Of a DNA stretch of 16,453 nucleotides, positions 11,400 through 16,453 are shown piece by piece. Each line of letters begins with the position of its first letter. Position 1 is the first letter of the stretch. The notes below the pieces were generated by a model. That model did not search any database. It was not told the origin of the DNA and worked only from the letters and a program-made list of their open reading frames with translations. The DNA is from 2-01-FULL-41-21 sp038065335. Lineage in GTDB: Bacteria > Patescibacteriota > Minisyncoccia > 2-02-FULL-40-12 > GWA2-44-9. A program made the translations under genes and the position numbers. Where the stretch lies: positions 1-16,453 of the forward strand of contig JBBTRD010000044.1 of assembly GCA_038065335.1 (NCBI GenBank), in the 5' to 3' direction.

Positions 11400-12931
11400 T
11401 TTCCCAGTTTCCTTCTAATAATCTCTTCGAGAACTTGAGGGTTACCCTTGCCTTTTGATTCGCGCATGGCCATACCGATTAGGAATTTTAGCGATGCTTC
11501 TTTGCCTTTTTTATAATCCTCGACCGGTTTTGGATTCGCCAGAATGACAGCCTCAACAATTAAATCAAGCGCGTTCGAATCCGAAACTTGACCGAGATTT
11601 TTTTCTTTGATGATCTGTTCGGGCGAAGCCCCGGTTTTAAACATTTCTTCCAGCACCGCTTGAGCGCCGGATGAAGAAATCTGTTTGTGAAATATTCTAA
11701 CCACCAAATCAGCAAATGATTCCGGGGTAATTTTGGTGTCCTCCGAACCGGAAGCAATCCGGTGCTTCTGCAATTCGGTAATAATATAATTGGCGGCTAA
11801 TTTTAATATCCTCGCTTCGTGTTCAGTGCCCGGTTTGCTTGCCCCGCCCTTATGCATAAGGGCGGGGTCAAACAACAAAAGTTCCGACGCGACATGCTCA
11901 AAATAGTTGCCGAGTGATTCGTTTGCCGTAAATGTTTCTATGTCGGCCAATGGTAAGCCATATTGTTTTTTAAAACGTTCTCGACGTTGTTGAGGTAATT
12001 CGGGGAGCGTAGATTTAATATTTTCGATATCGGTGGATTCAAAATGTAACGGCGGCAAATCCGGTTCAGGAAAATAACGATAATCGTGGGCTTCTTCTTT
12101 GGTGCGCTGGGAGAATGTTTGTTTTTTGTTTTCGTCCCAACCGCGAGTTTCGGCTATGACTTTTCCCCCATTTTCAATCAATTCTTTCTGACGAACCATT
12201 TCGTAATCAACCGAAGCGGCGGCGGCGGCGATGGAATTAAGATTTTTGATTTCCACTTTTGTCCCATAGGAACCATCGGCATTCGTCAGTGAAATATTAA
12301 CTTCCACTCGCATTAAACCCTTTTCCATGTCCGCGTCGGAGGCACCGATATATTTCAATATAAGCTGATATTCTTCCGCGAATGCTCGAACATCTTTCCC
12401 GTTCGTAAAGTCGGGCTCGGTGACGAGCTCCATGAGTGGCACTCCGGCGCGATTATAATCAACCAATGAAAAATCACCCGCTGGGTCACCTGCCTGCGCA
12501 GGCAGGTGCTGTAATCGACCCGCGTCTTCTTCTAAATGAATCCGTGTTATACGAATCTTTTTCAGTTGTTGGTTGTCGGTCGTTAGTTGTAGGTAGCCTT
12601 CCTGGCAGAGTGGTTTTTGATATTGAGAAATCTGATAACCTTTTGGTAAGTCCGGATAAAAATAATTCTTCCGTTCAAAAAAAGTATCGTGGGCTATAGA
12701 ACAATTCAAAGCCAGCCCCGTTAAAATAACCTTTCTAACCGCCTCTTCGTTAATCACGGGCAAGGTTCCCGGGTGCCCCGTACAAATTGGGCACACGTTC
12801 CAATTCGCCCGCTTCTCGTCTGGATCATTCAAGGAATCACAAAACATCTTCGTCTTGGTTTTGAGCGCCGCATGTATTTCCAGCCCGATAACCGGTTCAC
12901 CTTGAGCTTTGTCGAAAGGCTGATATTTCAT
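11396..12931 (-). CDS. gatB: Asp-tRNA(Asn)/Glu-tRNA(Gln) amidotransferase subunit B with repeat inserts
   Basis: GatB is the kinase/tRNA-binding subunit of GatCAB, which converts misacylated Glu-tRNA(Gln) and Asp-tRNA(Asn) to the correct amide forms. It is 511 residues; 470-480 is usual. Family blocks are VIGLEIHAALKTKTKMFC (14-31), NVCPICTGHPG (45-55), FFERKNYFYPDLPKGYQISQ (84-103), HLEEDAG (132-138) and DYNRAGVPLMELVTEPD (158-174), then a YqeY-like C-terminus ending in RESKGKGNPQVLEEIIRRKL. The extra length lies in four places: FDKAQGE (6-12), QLTTDNQQLKK (115-125), LPAQAGDPAG (143-152) and DPALMHKGGASK (355-366), each encoded by repeat-like DNA. ATG 12931 has no ribosome binding site. gatA and gatC are not in the window. 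Confidence 0.97.
   Translation of the reverse strand: MKYQPFDKAQGEPVIGLEIHAALKTKTKMFCDSLNDPDEKRANWNVCPICTGHPGTLPVINEEAVRKVILTGLALNCSIAHDTFFERKNYFYPDLPKGYQISQYQKPLCQEGYLQLTTDNQQLKKIRITRIHLEEDAGRLQHLPAQAGDPAGDFSLVDYNRAGVPLMELVTEPDFTNGKDVRAFAEEYQLILKYIGASDADMEKGLMRVEVNISLTNADGSYGTKVEIKNLNSIAAAAASVDYEMVRQKELIENGGKVIAETRGWDENKKQTFSQRTKEEAHDYRYFPEPDLPPLHFESTDIENIKSTLPELPQQRRERFKKQYGLPLADIETFTANESLGNYFEHVASELLLFDPALMHKGGASKPGTEHEARILKLAANYIITELQKHRIASGSEDTKITPESFADLVVRIFHKQISSSGAQAVLEEMFKTGASPEQIIKEKNLGQVSDSNALDLIVEAVILANPKPVEDYKKGKEASLKFLIGMAMRESKGKGNPQVLEEIIRRKLGN
11842..11867. repeat. Perfect 26-bp palindrome inside gatB
   Basis: Bases 11842-11867 are exactly self-complementary: the half-site CCCCGCCCTTATG is followed by its reverse complement. 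Read in gatB it encodes DPALMHKGG in a stretch where other GatB proteins are shorter. There is no mismatch in either arm. Confidence 0.85.
12487..12508. repeat. Perfect 22-bp palindrome inside gatB
   Basis: The half-site CACCTGCCTGC is followed at once by its exact reverse complement. It encodes HLPAQAG between HLEEDAGRLQ and FSLVDYNRAG, a place where GatB normally has a shorter turn. The core is almost the same as the gyrB palindrome at 15911-15930. Confidence 0.85.
12563..12593 (-). repeat. Word repeat inside gatB
   Basis: On the minus strand this reads as CAACTAACGACCGACAACCA and onward, encoding QLTTDNQQL. It closely resembles the repeat in dnaE at 7691-7726 at both DNA and peptide level (QLTTDDPQL). 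It lies between CQEGYL and IRITRIHLEEDAG. Confidence 0.65.
12895..12919 (-). repeat. FDKAQGE-type dispersed repeat at the gatB N-terminus
   Basis: On the minus strand CCTTTCGACAAAGCTCAAGG plus TGAAC encodes PFDKAQGEP. It separates the first four residues MKYQ from PVIGLEIH, which are normally adjacent (MKYEPVIGLEIH). From memory it resembles a repeat of CTTCGACAAGCTCAGGGTG type found scattered in many environmental genomes; a database search was not possible. Confidence 0.65.
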
Positions 12932-12960
12932 ATCGTTAATTTACCACGATTTATACAATA

Positions 12961-12987
12961 GAAAAAGCCCCATGAGAGGGCCTCTTC
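12961..12987 (-). terminator. Probable terminator after rplK
   Basis: Read on the minus strand, GAAGAGGCCC pairs with GGGCTTTTTC (ten pairs including two G-T) around a 7-nt loop. The 3' arm contains the T run. It lies about 20 bp past the rplK stop and upstream of gatB, closing the secE-nusG-rplK unit. Immediately downstream TATAAA (12955-12950) may be a -10 box for gatB, with no good -35. Confidence 0.6.
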
Positions 12988-13006
12988 TGGGACCAAAATT
13001 AAATTT

Positions 13007-13426
13007 TTATTTTACTTCTATTCCCATGCTTCGGGCGGTGCCTTCGATAATCTTGGAAGCAGCATCAAGATTATTGGCGTTTAAGTCGTTCATTTTTTGT
13101 TCGGCGATCTTGCGGACCTGGGCTTTGGTAACACTGCCGGCCCTAGTTTTGTTCGGCACACCGGAACCTTTTTCAACACCCGCCGCCACTTTTAAAAGAT
13201 AAGCGGCCGGTGGAGTTTTTAAAATGAATGAAAAAGTACGATCGTCAAAAATGGTAATTTCGACAGGAATCTGCTGGCCTTCTTGATCCTTGGTGACTTC
13301 ATTCACTTGAGACATAAACTGCTGGAGATTTAAACCATGAGGCCCCAAAGCCTGACCGATTTTTGACGGTTCTAATTTCCCGGCGATAACCTGTAGCTTA
13401 ACTATTGTCTTTATTTTTTTTGCCAT
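13007..13426 (-). CDS. rplK: Large ribosomal subunit protein uL11 with altered proline loop
   Basis: uL11 forms the GTPase-associated centre with 23S rRNA and the stalk. At 139 residues the length is normal. KLQVIAGKLEP and ALGPHGLNL mark the N-terminal domain; KTPPAAYLLKVAAGVEKGSG and RAGSVTKAQVRKIAEQKMNDLNA mark the C-terminal rRNA-binding domain. The conserved stretch written PSPPVGPALG in E. coli is PSKIGQALG here, one residue shorter and without the proline pair. ATG 13426 has a weak AAGG five bases upstream. A palindromic element separates it from nusG. rplA, the usual next gene, is absent: a terminator and gatB follow. Confidence 0.96.
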   Translation of the reverse strand: MAKKIKTIVKLQVIAGKLEPSKIGQALGPHGLNLQQFMSQVNEVTKDQEGQQIPVEITIFDDRTFSFILKTPPAAYLLKVAAGVEKGSGVPNKTRAGSVTKAQVRKIAEQKMNDLNANNLDAASKIIEGTARSMGIEVK

Positions 13427-13442
13427 AATGACCTTGTCAGCG

Positions 13443-13519
13443 CGACACTAATTACGAATCACGCACGAATATACGAATACAGATTCGAGTCATTCGTGTC
13501 CATTCGCGTATTTGTGTCG
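13443..13519. repeat. Palindromic spacer element, copy 2 (nusG/rplK)
   Basis: This 77-bp imperfect palindrome begins CGACACTAATTACGAATC and ends ATTCGCGTATTTGTGTCG. Its right half is identical to copy 1 except for one base (TTTGTG against TTTGCG) and nearly identical to copy 3. Two bases separate it from the nusG stop codon (13522-13524), and it ends 16 bp before the rplK ATG. ACGAAT recurs about every ten bases in the left arm and ATTCG in the right. Confidence 0.92.
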
Positions 13520-13521
13520 GG

Positions 13522-14067
13522 TTATAACTTTTTAATTTGAAGGAAATCTAGCTCCACCGGCGTTTCGCGCCCGAAAATCGTTACCAACACTTTAACCCGA
13601 CCTTTCTCCGGATCAATCCCGGCGATCTTGCCGTCAAAATCTTTGAATGGTCCATCGGTAATCTTGACTCGGTCTCCCACTGCCACATCAATCTTGTATT
13701 TCGGCTCATCCACGCCCATCCGCTTGAGCAAAACTTCAACTTCACCCGGCGCGAGCGGTGTCGGCACGGTCCCGGCCCCGATAAAACCGGTAACATTCGG
13801 TGTATTACGAACCACATACCAGGAAGCATCGTCAACAATCATTTCCACTAAAACGTAGCCGGGATAAATCTTTTCTTCAATCGTTTCGCGCTTGCCGGAT
13901 TTGATGCGGATTTTTTTTTCTTTCGGCACCAAAACATTAAAAATCTTATTTTCAAAACCGAGCGATTCAATCCGCTGGGTTAAATTGCGCGCGACATTGT
14001 CTTCATATCCGGCATAGGTGTGAACCGCGAACCAACTGCGTTGTCCTGTTTCAATTTGTTTGGGCAT
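13522..14067 (-). CDS. nusG: Transcription termination/antitermination protein NusG
   Basis: NusG binds RNA polymerase, suppresses or modulates pausing, and links transcription to Rho or ribosomes. It is 181 residues, a normal length. The NGN domain starts at WFAVHTYAGYEDNVARNL (12-29), includes YPGYVLVEM and closes with VRNTPNVTGFIG. A KOW domain (residues 125-181) begins VAVGDRVKITDGPFKDFDGK and ends FLQIKKL. No extra domain or insert is seen. ATG 14067 has no ribosome binding site. It is flanked on both sides by copies of the palindromic element, in the common gene order secE-nusG-rplK. Confidence 0.97.
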   Translation of the reverse strand: MPKQIETGQRSWFAVHTYAGYEDNVARNLTQRIESLGFENKIFNVLVPKEKKIRIKSGKRETIEEKIYPGYVLVEMIVDDASWYVVRNTPNVTGFIGAGTVPTPLAPGEVEVLLKRMGVDEPKYKIDVAVGDRVKITDGPFKDFDGKIAGIDPEKGRVKVLVTIFGRETPVELDFLQIKKL

Positions 14068-14072
14068 AAAAG

Positions 14073-14150
14073 CGGCACTAATTACGAATTACATACGAAT
14101 GATACGAATGCAGATTCGAGTCATTCGTGTTCATTCGCGTATTTGTGTCG
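14073..14150. repeat. Palindromic spacer element, copy 3 (secE/nusG)
   Basis: This 78-bp imperfect palindrome begins CGGCACTAATTACGAATT and ends ATTCGCGTATTTGTGTCG. It lies two bases from the secE stop codon (14153-14155) and five bases from the nusG ATG, so it fills the spacer as copy 1 does. One G-to-A change (GTGTCC to GTGTTC on the given strand) distinguishes its right arm from copy 2. Confidence 0.92.
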
Positions 14151-14152
14151 GG

Positions 14153-14338
14153 TTATCTTAATATGTATTTGGTTAATATTGTTTGGAATCCTAAATCGAG
14201 AGCCCCGAGAAACACAGCCAAAAGTACGCTTAAAATAATGACGACAAGCGTATAAATCACAAGCTGGCGGCCGGTCGGCCAGATAACTTTGGATATCTCG
14301 ACCCGAACTTCTCGAAAAAATTGAATGATTTTGTTCAT
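14153..14338 (-). CDS. secE: Preprotein translocase subunit SecE
   Basis: SecE clamps SecY in the inner membrane translocon. The 61-residue protein has the short one-helix form. An amphipathic N-terminal helix contains FFREVRVEISKVIWPTGRQL (the family's E..K..WP motif), followed by a single membrane span, VIYTLVVIILSVLLAVFLGA. The C-terminus is short and mildly basic. ATG 14338 has no ribosome binding site. It is first in the secE-nusG-rplK unit, 34 nt or so from the predicted transcription start. Confidence 0.95.
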   Translation of the reverse strand: MNKIIQFFREVRVEISKVIWPTGRQLVIYTLVVIILSVLLAVFLGALDLGFQTILTKYILR

Positions 14339-14351
14339 AAGTCTATTCTAA

Positions 14352-14367
14352 AACCCCTCCCGGGGCT
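14352..14367 (-). promoter_or_regulatory. Leader hairpin with GGGA tetraloop before secE
   Basis: On the minus strand AGCCCC and GGGGTT form a 6-bp stem closed by GGGA, a GNRA-type loop, with the last TT part of a four-base T run. It sits at the very 5' end of the predicted secE-nusG-rplK mRNA. The short stem and T run make a weak attenuator possible; a 5' stability hairpin is equally likely. Confidence 0.45.
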
Positions 14368-14378
14368 ATATACACCCC

Positions 14379-14408
14379 ACTATATCAATAAGATTGTCTT
14401 GATGTCAA
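14379..14408 (-). promoter_or_regulatory. Near-consensus promoter for secE-nusG-rplK
   Basis: On the minus strand TTGACA (14408-14403), an 18-nt spacer and TATAGT (14384-14379) match the sigma70 consensus at 11 of 12 positions. A TG two bases before the -10 adds an extended element. The predicted start is near 14372. It is the best promoter in the window, as expected for translation and transcription machinery genes. Confidence 0.8.
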
Positions 14409-14409
14409 A

Positions 14410-14471
14410 TCCTAAATCTTAATATCTAAAACCTAAATAATATCTAAATTAAAAATTCTAATTCTCAAAAT
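14410..14471. repeat. AT-rich word-repeat spacer after gyrB
   Basis: The stretch is made of degenerate CTAAATC, TCTAAAACC, TCTAAATT and TTCTAATTC words repeated every 8-14 bases. It has no hairpin terminator for gyrB and no gene. It differs in its words but not in style from the spacers at 4035-4151 and 4937-5000. Confidence 0.6.
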
Positions 14472-16453
14472 TTAAATGTCCAAATTTTGGACTGATTTGG
14501 CGTGAGTCTGAATAAACTTCTTGCGGGGCATCACATCAGAACCCATCAGAATGTCAAAAACCTTATCCGCCGATTGAGCATCTTTAACATTTACTTGAAG
14601 CAAGATCCGATTCTCGGGATTAAGAGTTGTCTCCCAAAGTTGGTCGGGATTCATTTCGCCCAGACCTTTATAGCGCTGGAGGGAAACACCGGCAATTTTT
14701 GCGTCCGCGTCCTCCGTAACTTCAGTGGAGGAGAATTCATCGTCTGTCGCCATGTCCCTTCCGTTAAGGGCGGTCACTTCCCATTCTTCGTTGCCGGCTT
14801 TTTGCTTATTGCTTTTTACTTTTACTTTTTCCGCCGCTCCGGCAGTTTTACGAAATTCATCAAGAACTTTATCTTTTTCAATATCGTTATAGGCGTAAAA
14901 AATTTTGGTTCCTTTTTGCACTTTGTATAACGGCGGTTGAGCAATATAGAGGTGCCCGCCGGCAATAACTTGCGGAAAGTAACGATAGAAAAGCGTCAGT
15001 AAAAGTGTTCGAATGTGCGCGCCGTCAACATCGGCATCGGTCATTATCACAATCTTGTGATAACGCAGTTTGGCCAAATCAAACTCTTCGGCGATGGCTG
15101 TCCCCATGGCGATGATTAAATTGCGAATTTCTTGCGAGGCGAGCATTTTATCGAGACGGGCTTTTTCCACATTCAAAATTTTACCCCGCAACGGCAAAAT
15201 CGCTTGCGTATGCCGATTGCGCGCTTGTTTGCTACTTCCGCCGGCCGAATCGCCTTCGACGATGAAAAGTTCGGATTCGGACGCGTCCCGACTGGAACAA
15301 TCGGCCAGTTTGCCCGGCAGAGTCATGCCATCAAGGGCGCCTTTTCGAAGGACGGTATCCCGAGCGGCCTTGGCGGCTAAACGCGCTTTCGACGCCAAAA
15401 TAACTTTATCCAGAATCGCCCGCGCGTCGTTGGGATTACGCTCCAGCCAATCGGCAAATTCAACGTTCATGACCGTCTCCACGGCATTACGCGCTTCAGT
15501 GGTGCCAAGCTTGGCTTTTGTCTGGCCCTCAAACTGGGGATCGCGAAGCTTGACCGAAATAATCACGGTCAGACCCTCTCGTACATCTTCCCCCGATAAA
15601 TTGTCCTCTTTTTCTTTTAAAAACCCATTTTTGCGAGCATAATCATTCAAAATTCGGGTCAAGGCTGAACGGAACCCCGTCAAATGCATTCCGCCTTCGA
15701 CCGTATGAATATTATTGGCAAATGATAATTCTCGACTCGTTAGTTCTTCAATATATTGAAGAGAAACTTCCACGAACATGTCGGACTGTTCCTTGCCAAC
15801 ATAAAAAATATTCTTGTTTTTGACCTCTTCGCCATGATTCAAAAAATCCACATAGGACATAATCCCGCCTTTGAAATAGAAAGTATAATCAAAAGGCACT
15901 TCCTGTTTTTCCTGCCTGCCGGCAGGCAGGCTGCCGTCTTTGTCAACCACGACAAGTGGAGTGCGCGCATCAGTAACAGTAATTCTCACGCCGGGAGTCA
16001 GATAAGCCTGCTGACGAATGTGATTGAGAATCGAAGTTAAATCAAAAGTCGTGTCGGGAAAAATAGCCGGATCGGGCTGAAAAGTAATTGTTGTCCCCGT
16101 TTTTTTGGTGGTCCCGACTTTTTTGACGGGACCTAACGGTTTGCCAATTTTGTATTCTTGGGCAAAAATATCGGGCTTGCGATAGACTTCGGCCCGCATC
16201 CAAGTTGAAAGCGCGTTCACAACCGATAAACCGACGCCATGCAAACCGCCGGAAACCTTGTAGGCCCCTTGTTCAAACTTGCCGCCGGCGTGCAAAACCG
16301 TCGTCGCCGTTTCAAGGGCCGATTTTTTAGTCTTGGAATGAATATCCGTCGGAATACCTCGACCATCGTCAGAGACACGAACTTTGTTGTCGGCTAATAA
16401 CGCCACCTCAATATTATGAGCATGACCACCCATGGCCTCGTCCAAACAATTAT
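14472..16453 (-). CDS. gyrB: DNA gyrase subunit B (partial, N-terminus outside window)
   Basis: GyrB is the ATPase subunit of gyrase, which introduces negative supercoils. The frame stays open to the window edge (NCLDEAMGGHAHNIEV, matching the family's DNSIDEA block), so TTG 16445 is not the true start; about 45 residues are missing. ATP-site motifs DDGRGIP and SGGLHGVGLSVVNALS are present. The Toprim domain has VEGDSAGGSSKQARNR, LPLRGKILNVEKARLDK and MTDADVDGAHIRTLLLTLFY. The C-terminus has RYKGLGEMNPDQLWETTL. Two inserts stand out: SLPAGRQEKQE from a perfect palindrome (15911-15930), and a roughly 55-residue charged insert (between EFRKTAG and VSLQRYKG) that contains the lysine-rich KVKVKSNKQKA. 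ParE is the alternative, but GyrB is more likely. Confidence 0.93.
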   Translation of the reverse strand, partial: NCLDEAMGGHAHNIEVALLADNKVRVSDDGRGIPTDIHSKTKKSALETATTVLHAGGKFEQGAYKVSGGLHGVGLSVVNALSTWMRAEVYRKPDIFAQEYKIGKPLGPVKKVGTTKKTGTTITFQPDPAIFPDTTFDLTSILNHIRQQAYLTPGVRITVTDARTPLVVVDKDGSLPAGRQEKQEVPFDYTFYFKGGIMSYVDFLNHGEEVKNKNIFYVGKEQSDMFVEVSLQYIEELTSRELSFANNIHTVEGGMHLTGFRSALTRILNDYARKNGFLKEKEDNLSGEDVREGLTVIISVKLRDPQFEGQTKAKLGTTEARNAVETVMNVEFADWLERNPNDARAILDKVILASKARLAAKAARDTVLRKGALDGMTLPGKLADCSSRDASESELFIVEGDSAGGSSKQARNRHTQAILPLRGKILNVEKARLDKMLASQEIRNLIIAMGTAIAEEFDLAKLRYHKIVIMTDADVDGAHIRTLLLTLFYRYFPQVIAGGHLYIAQPPLYKVQKGTKIFYAYNDIEKDKVLDEFRKTAGAAEKVKVKSNKQKAGNEEWEVTALNGRDMATDDEFSSTEVTEDADAKIAGVSLQRYKGLGEMNPDQLWETTLNPENRILLQVNVKDAQSADKVFDILMGSDVMPRKKFIQTHAKSVQNLDI
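14798..14830 (-). repeat. Lysine-coding word repeat inside gyrB
   Basis: On the minus strand AAAAAGTAAAAGTAAAAAGC followed by AATAAGCAAAAAG is a run of AGTAAAA/AAGCAA words. It encodes KVKVKSNKQK inside a GyrB insert that lies between conserved Toprim-side blocks. It resembles spacer-type word repeats more than normal coding sequence. Confidence 0.5.
15911..15930. repeat. Perfect 20-bp palindrome inside gyrB
   Basis: CCTGCCTGCC is followed directly by its reverse complement GGCAGGCAGG. On the coding strand it gives LPAGRQ in a loop after PLVVVDKDGS. Nine of ten half-site bases match the gatB palindrome at 12487-12508 when their cores are aligned, so the two appear to belong to one family. 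Confidence 0.88.

Noticed and set aside
13241..13256. ACGATCGT in rplK as a third member of the miaA palindrome family
   Set aside because: It encodes the conserved uL11 stretch FDDRTF, and its flanks are not symmetric.
14478..14492. Palindrome GTCCAAATTTTGGAC at the gyrB end
   Set aside because: It codes for the normal C-terminal residues VQNLD and has no T run, so neither an insert nor a terminator is supported.

Overview
This window looks like a chromosomal piece of a Candidate Phyla Radiation (Patescibacteria) bacterium, probably a Parcubacteria-type lineage. That placement is inference. It rests on housekeeping genes of reduced or divergent form, GTG and TTG starts, near absence of Shine-Dalgarno sites, rplK without a following rplA, and conserved proteins carrying short in-frame repeat peptides (LPAGRQ, LPAQAG, FDKAQGE types) that I remember as typical of such genomes. 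TGA is used as a stop at 599-601 and no conserved gene needs TGA read as an amino acid, so the code appears standard.

Layout. 2-91: possible 3' end of an unidentified plus-strand gene. 129-660: a self-contained plus-strand unit with a strong promoter, a good ribosome binding site, an unrecognised 129-residue protein and a rho-independent terminator. 704-4924: a minus-strand run read rpmF, nusB, rnc, rpsP, tsaC/sua5, folD, uppP. 4925-5232: a divergent control region with three hairpins. 5233-11399: a plus-strand run of dnaE, thrS and miaA. miaA meets gatB (minus) tail to tail with overlapping stop codons. 13007-14338: minus-strand secE-nusG-rplK behind a near-consensus promoter and followed by a terminator. 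14472-16453: gyrB (minus), cut by the window edge.

The genes are core functions: ribosomal proteins and rRNA processing or antitermination (rpsP, rpmF, rplK, rnc, nusB, nusG), tRNA charging and modification (thrS, gatB, tsaC, miaA), replication and topology (dnaE, gyrB), secretion (secE), folate one-carbon metabolism (folD) and lipid-carrier recycling (uppP).

The most unusual signal is repetitive DNA. Three near-identical 77-80 bp imperfect palindromes fill the rpmF/nusB, secE/nusG and nusG/rplK spacers, and each abuts the stop codon of the upstream gene. Other spacers are built of different degenerate short words. Perfect or near-perfect palindromes and similar word repeats also sit in frame inside gatB (four places), gyrB (two), miaA (two), dnaE and the rpsP tail. 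This suggests a population of small elements tolerated in both spacers and surface loops of essential proteins. No tRNA, rRNA, CRISPR array, insertion sequence or prophage gene was found.
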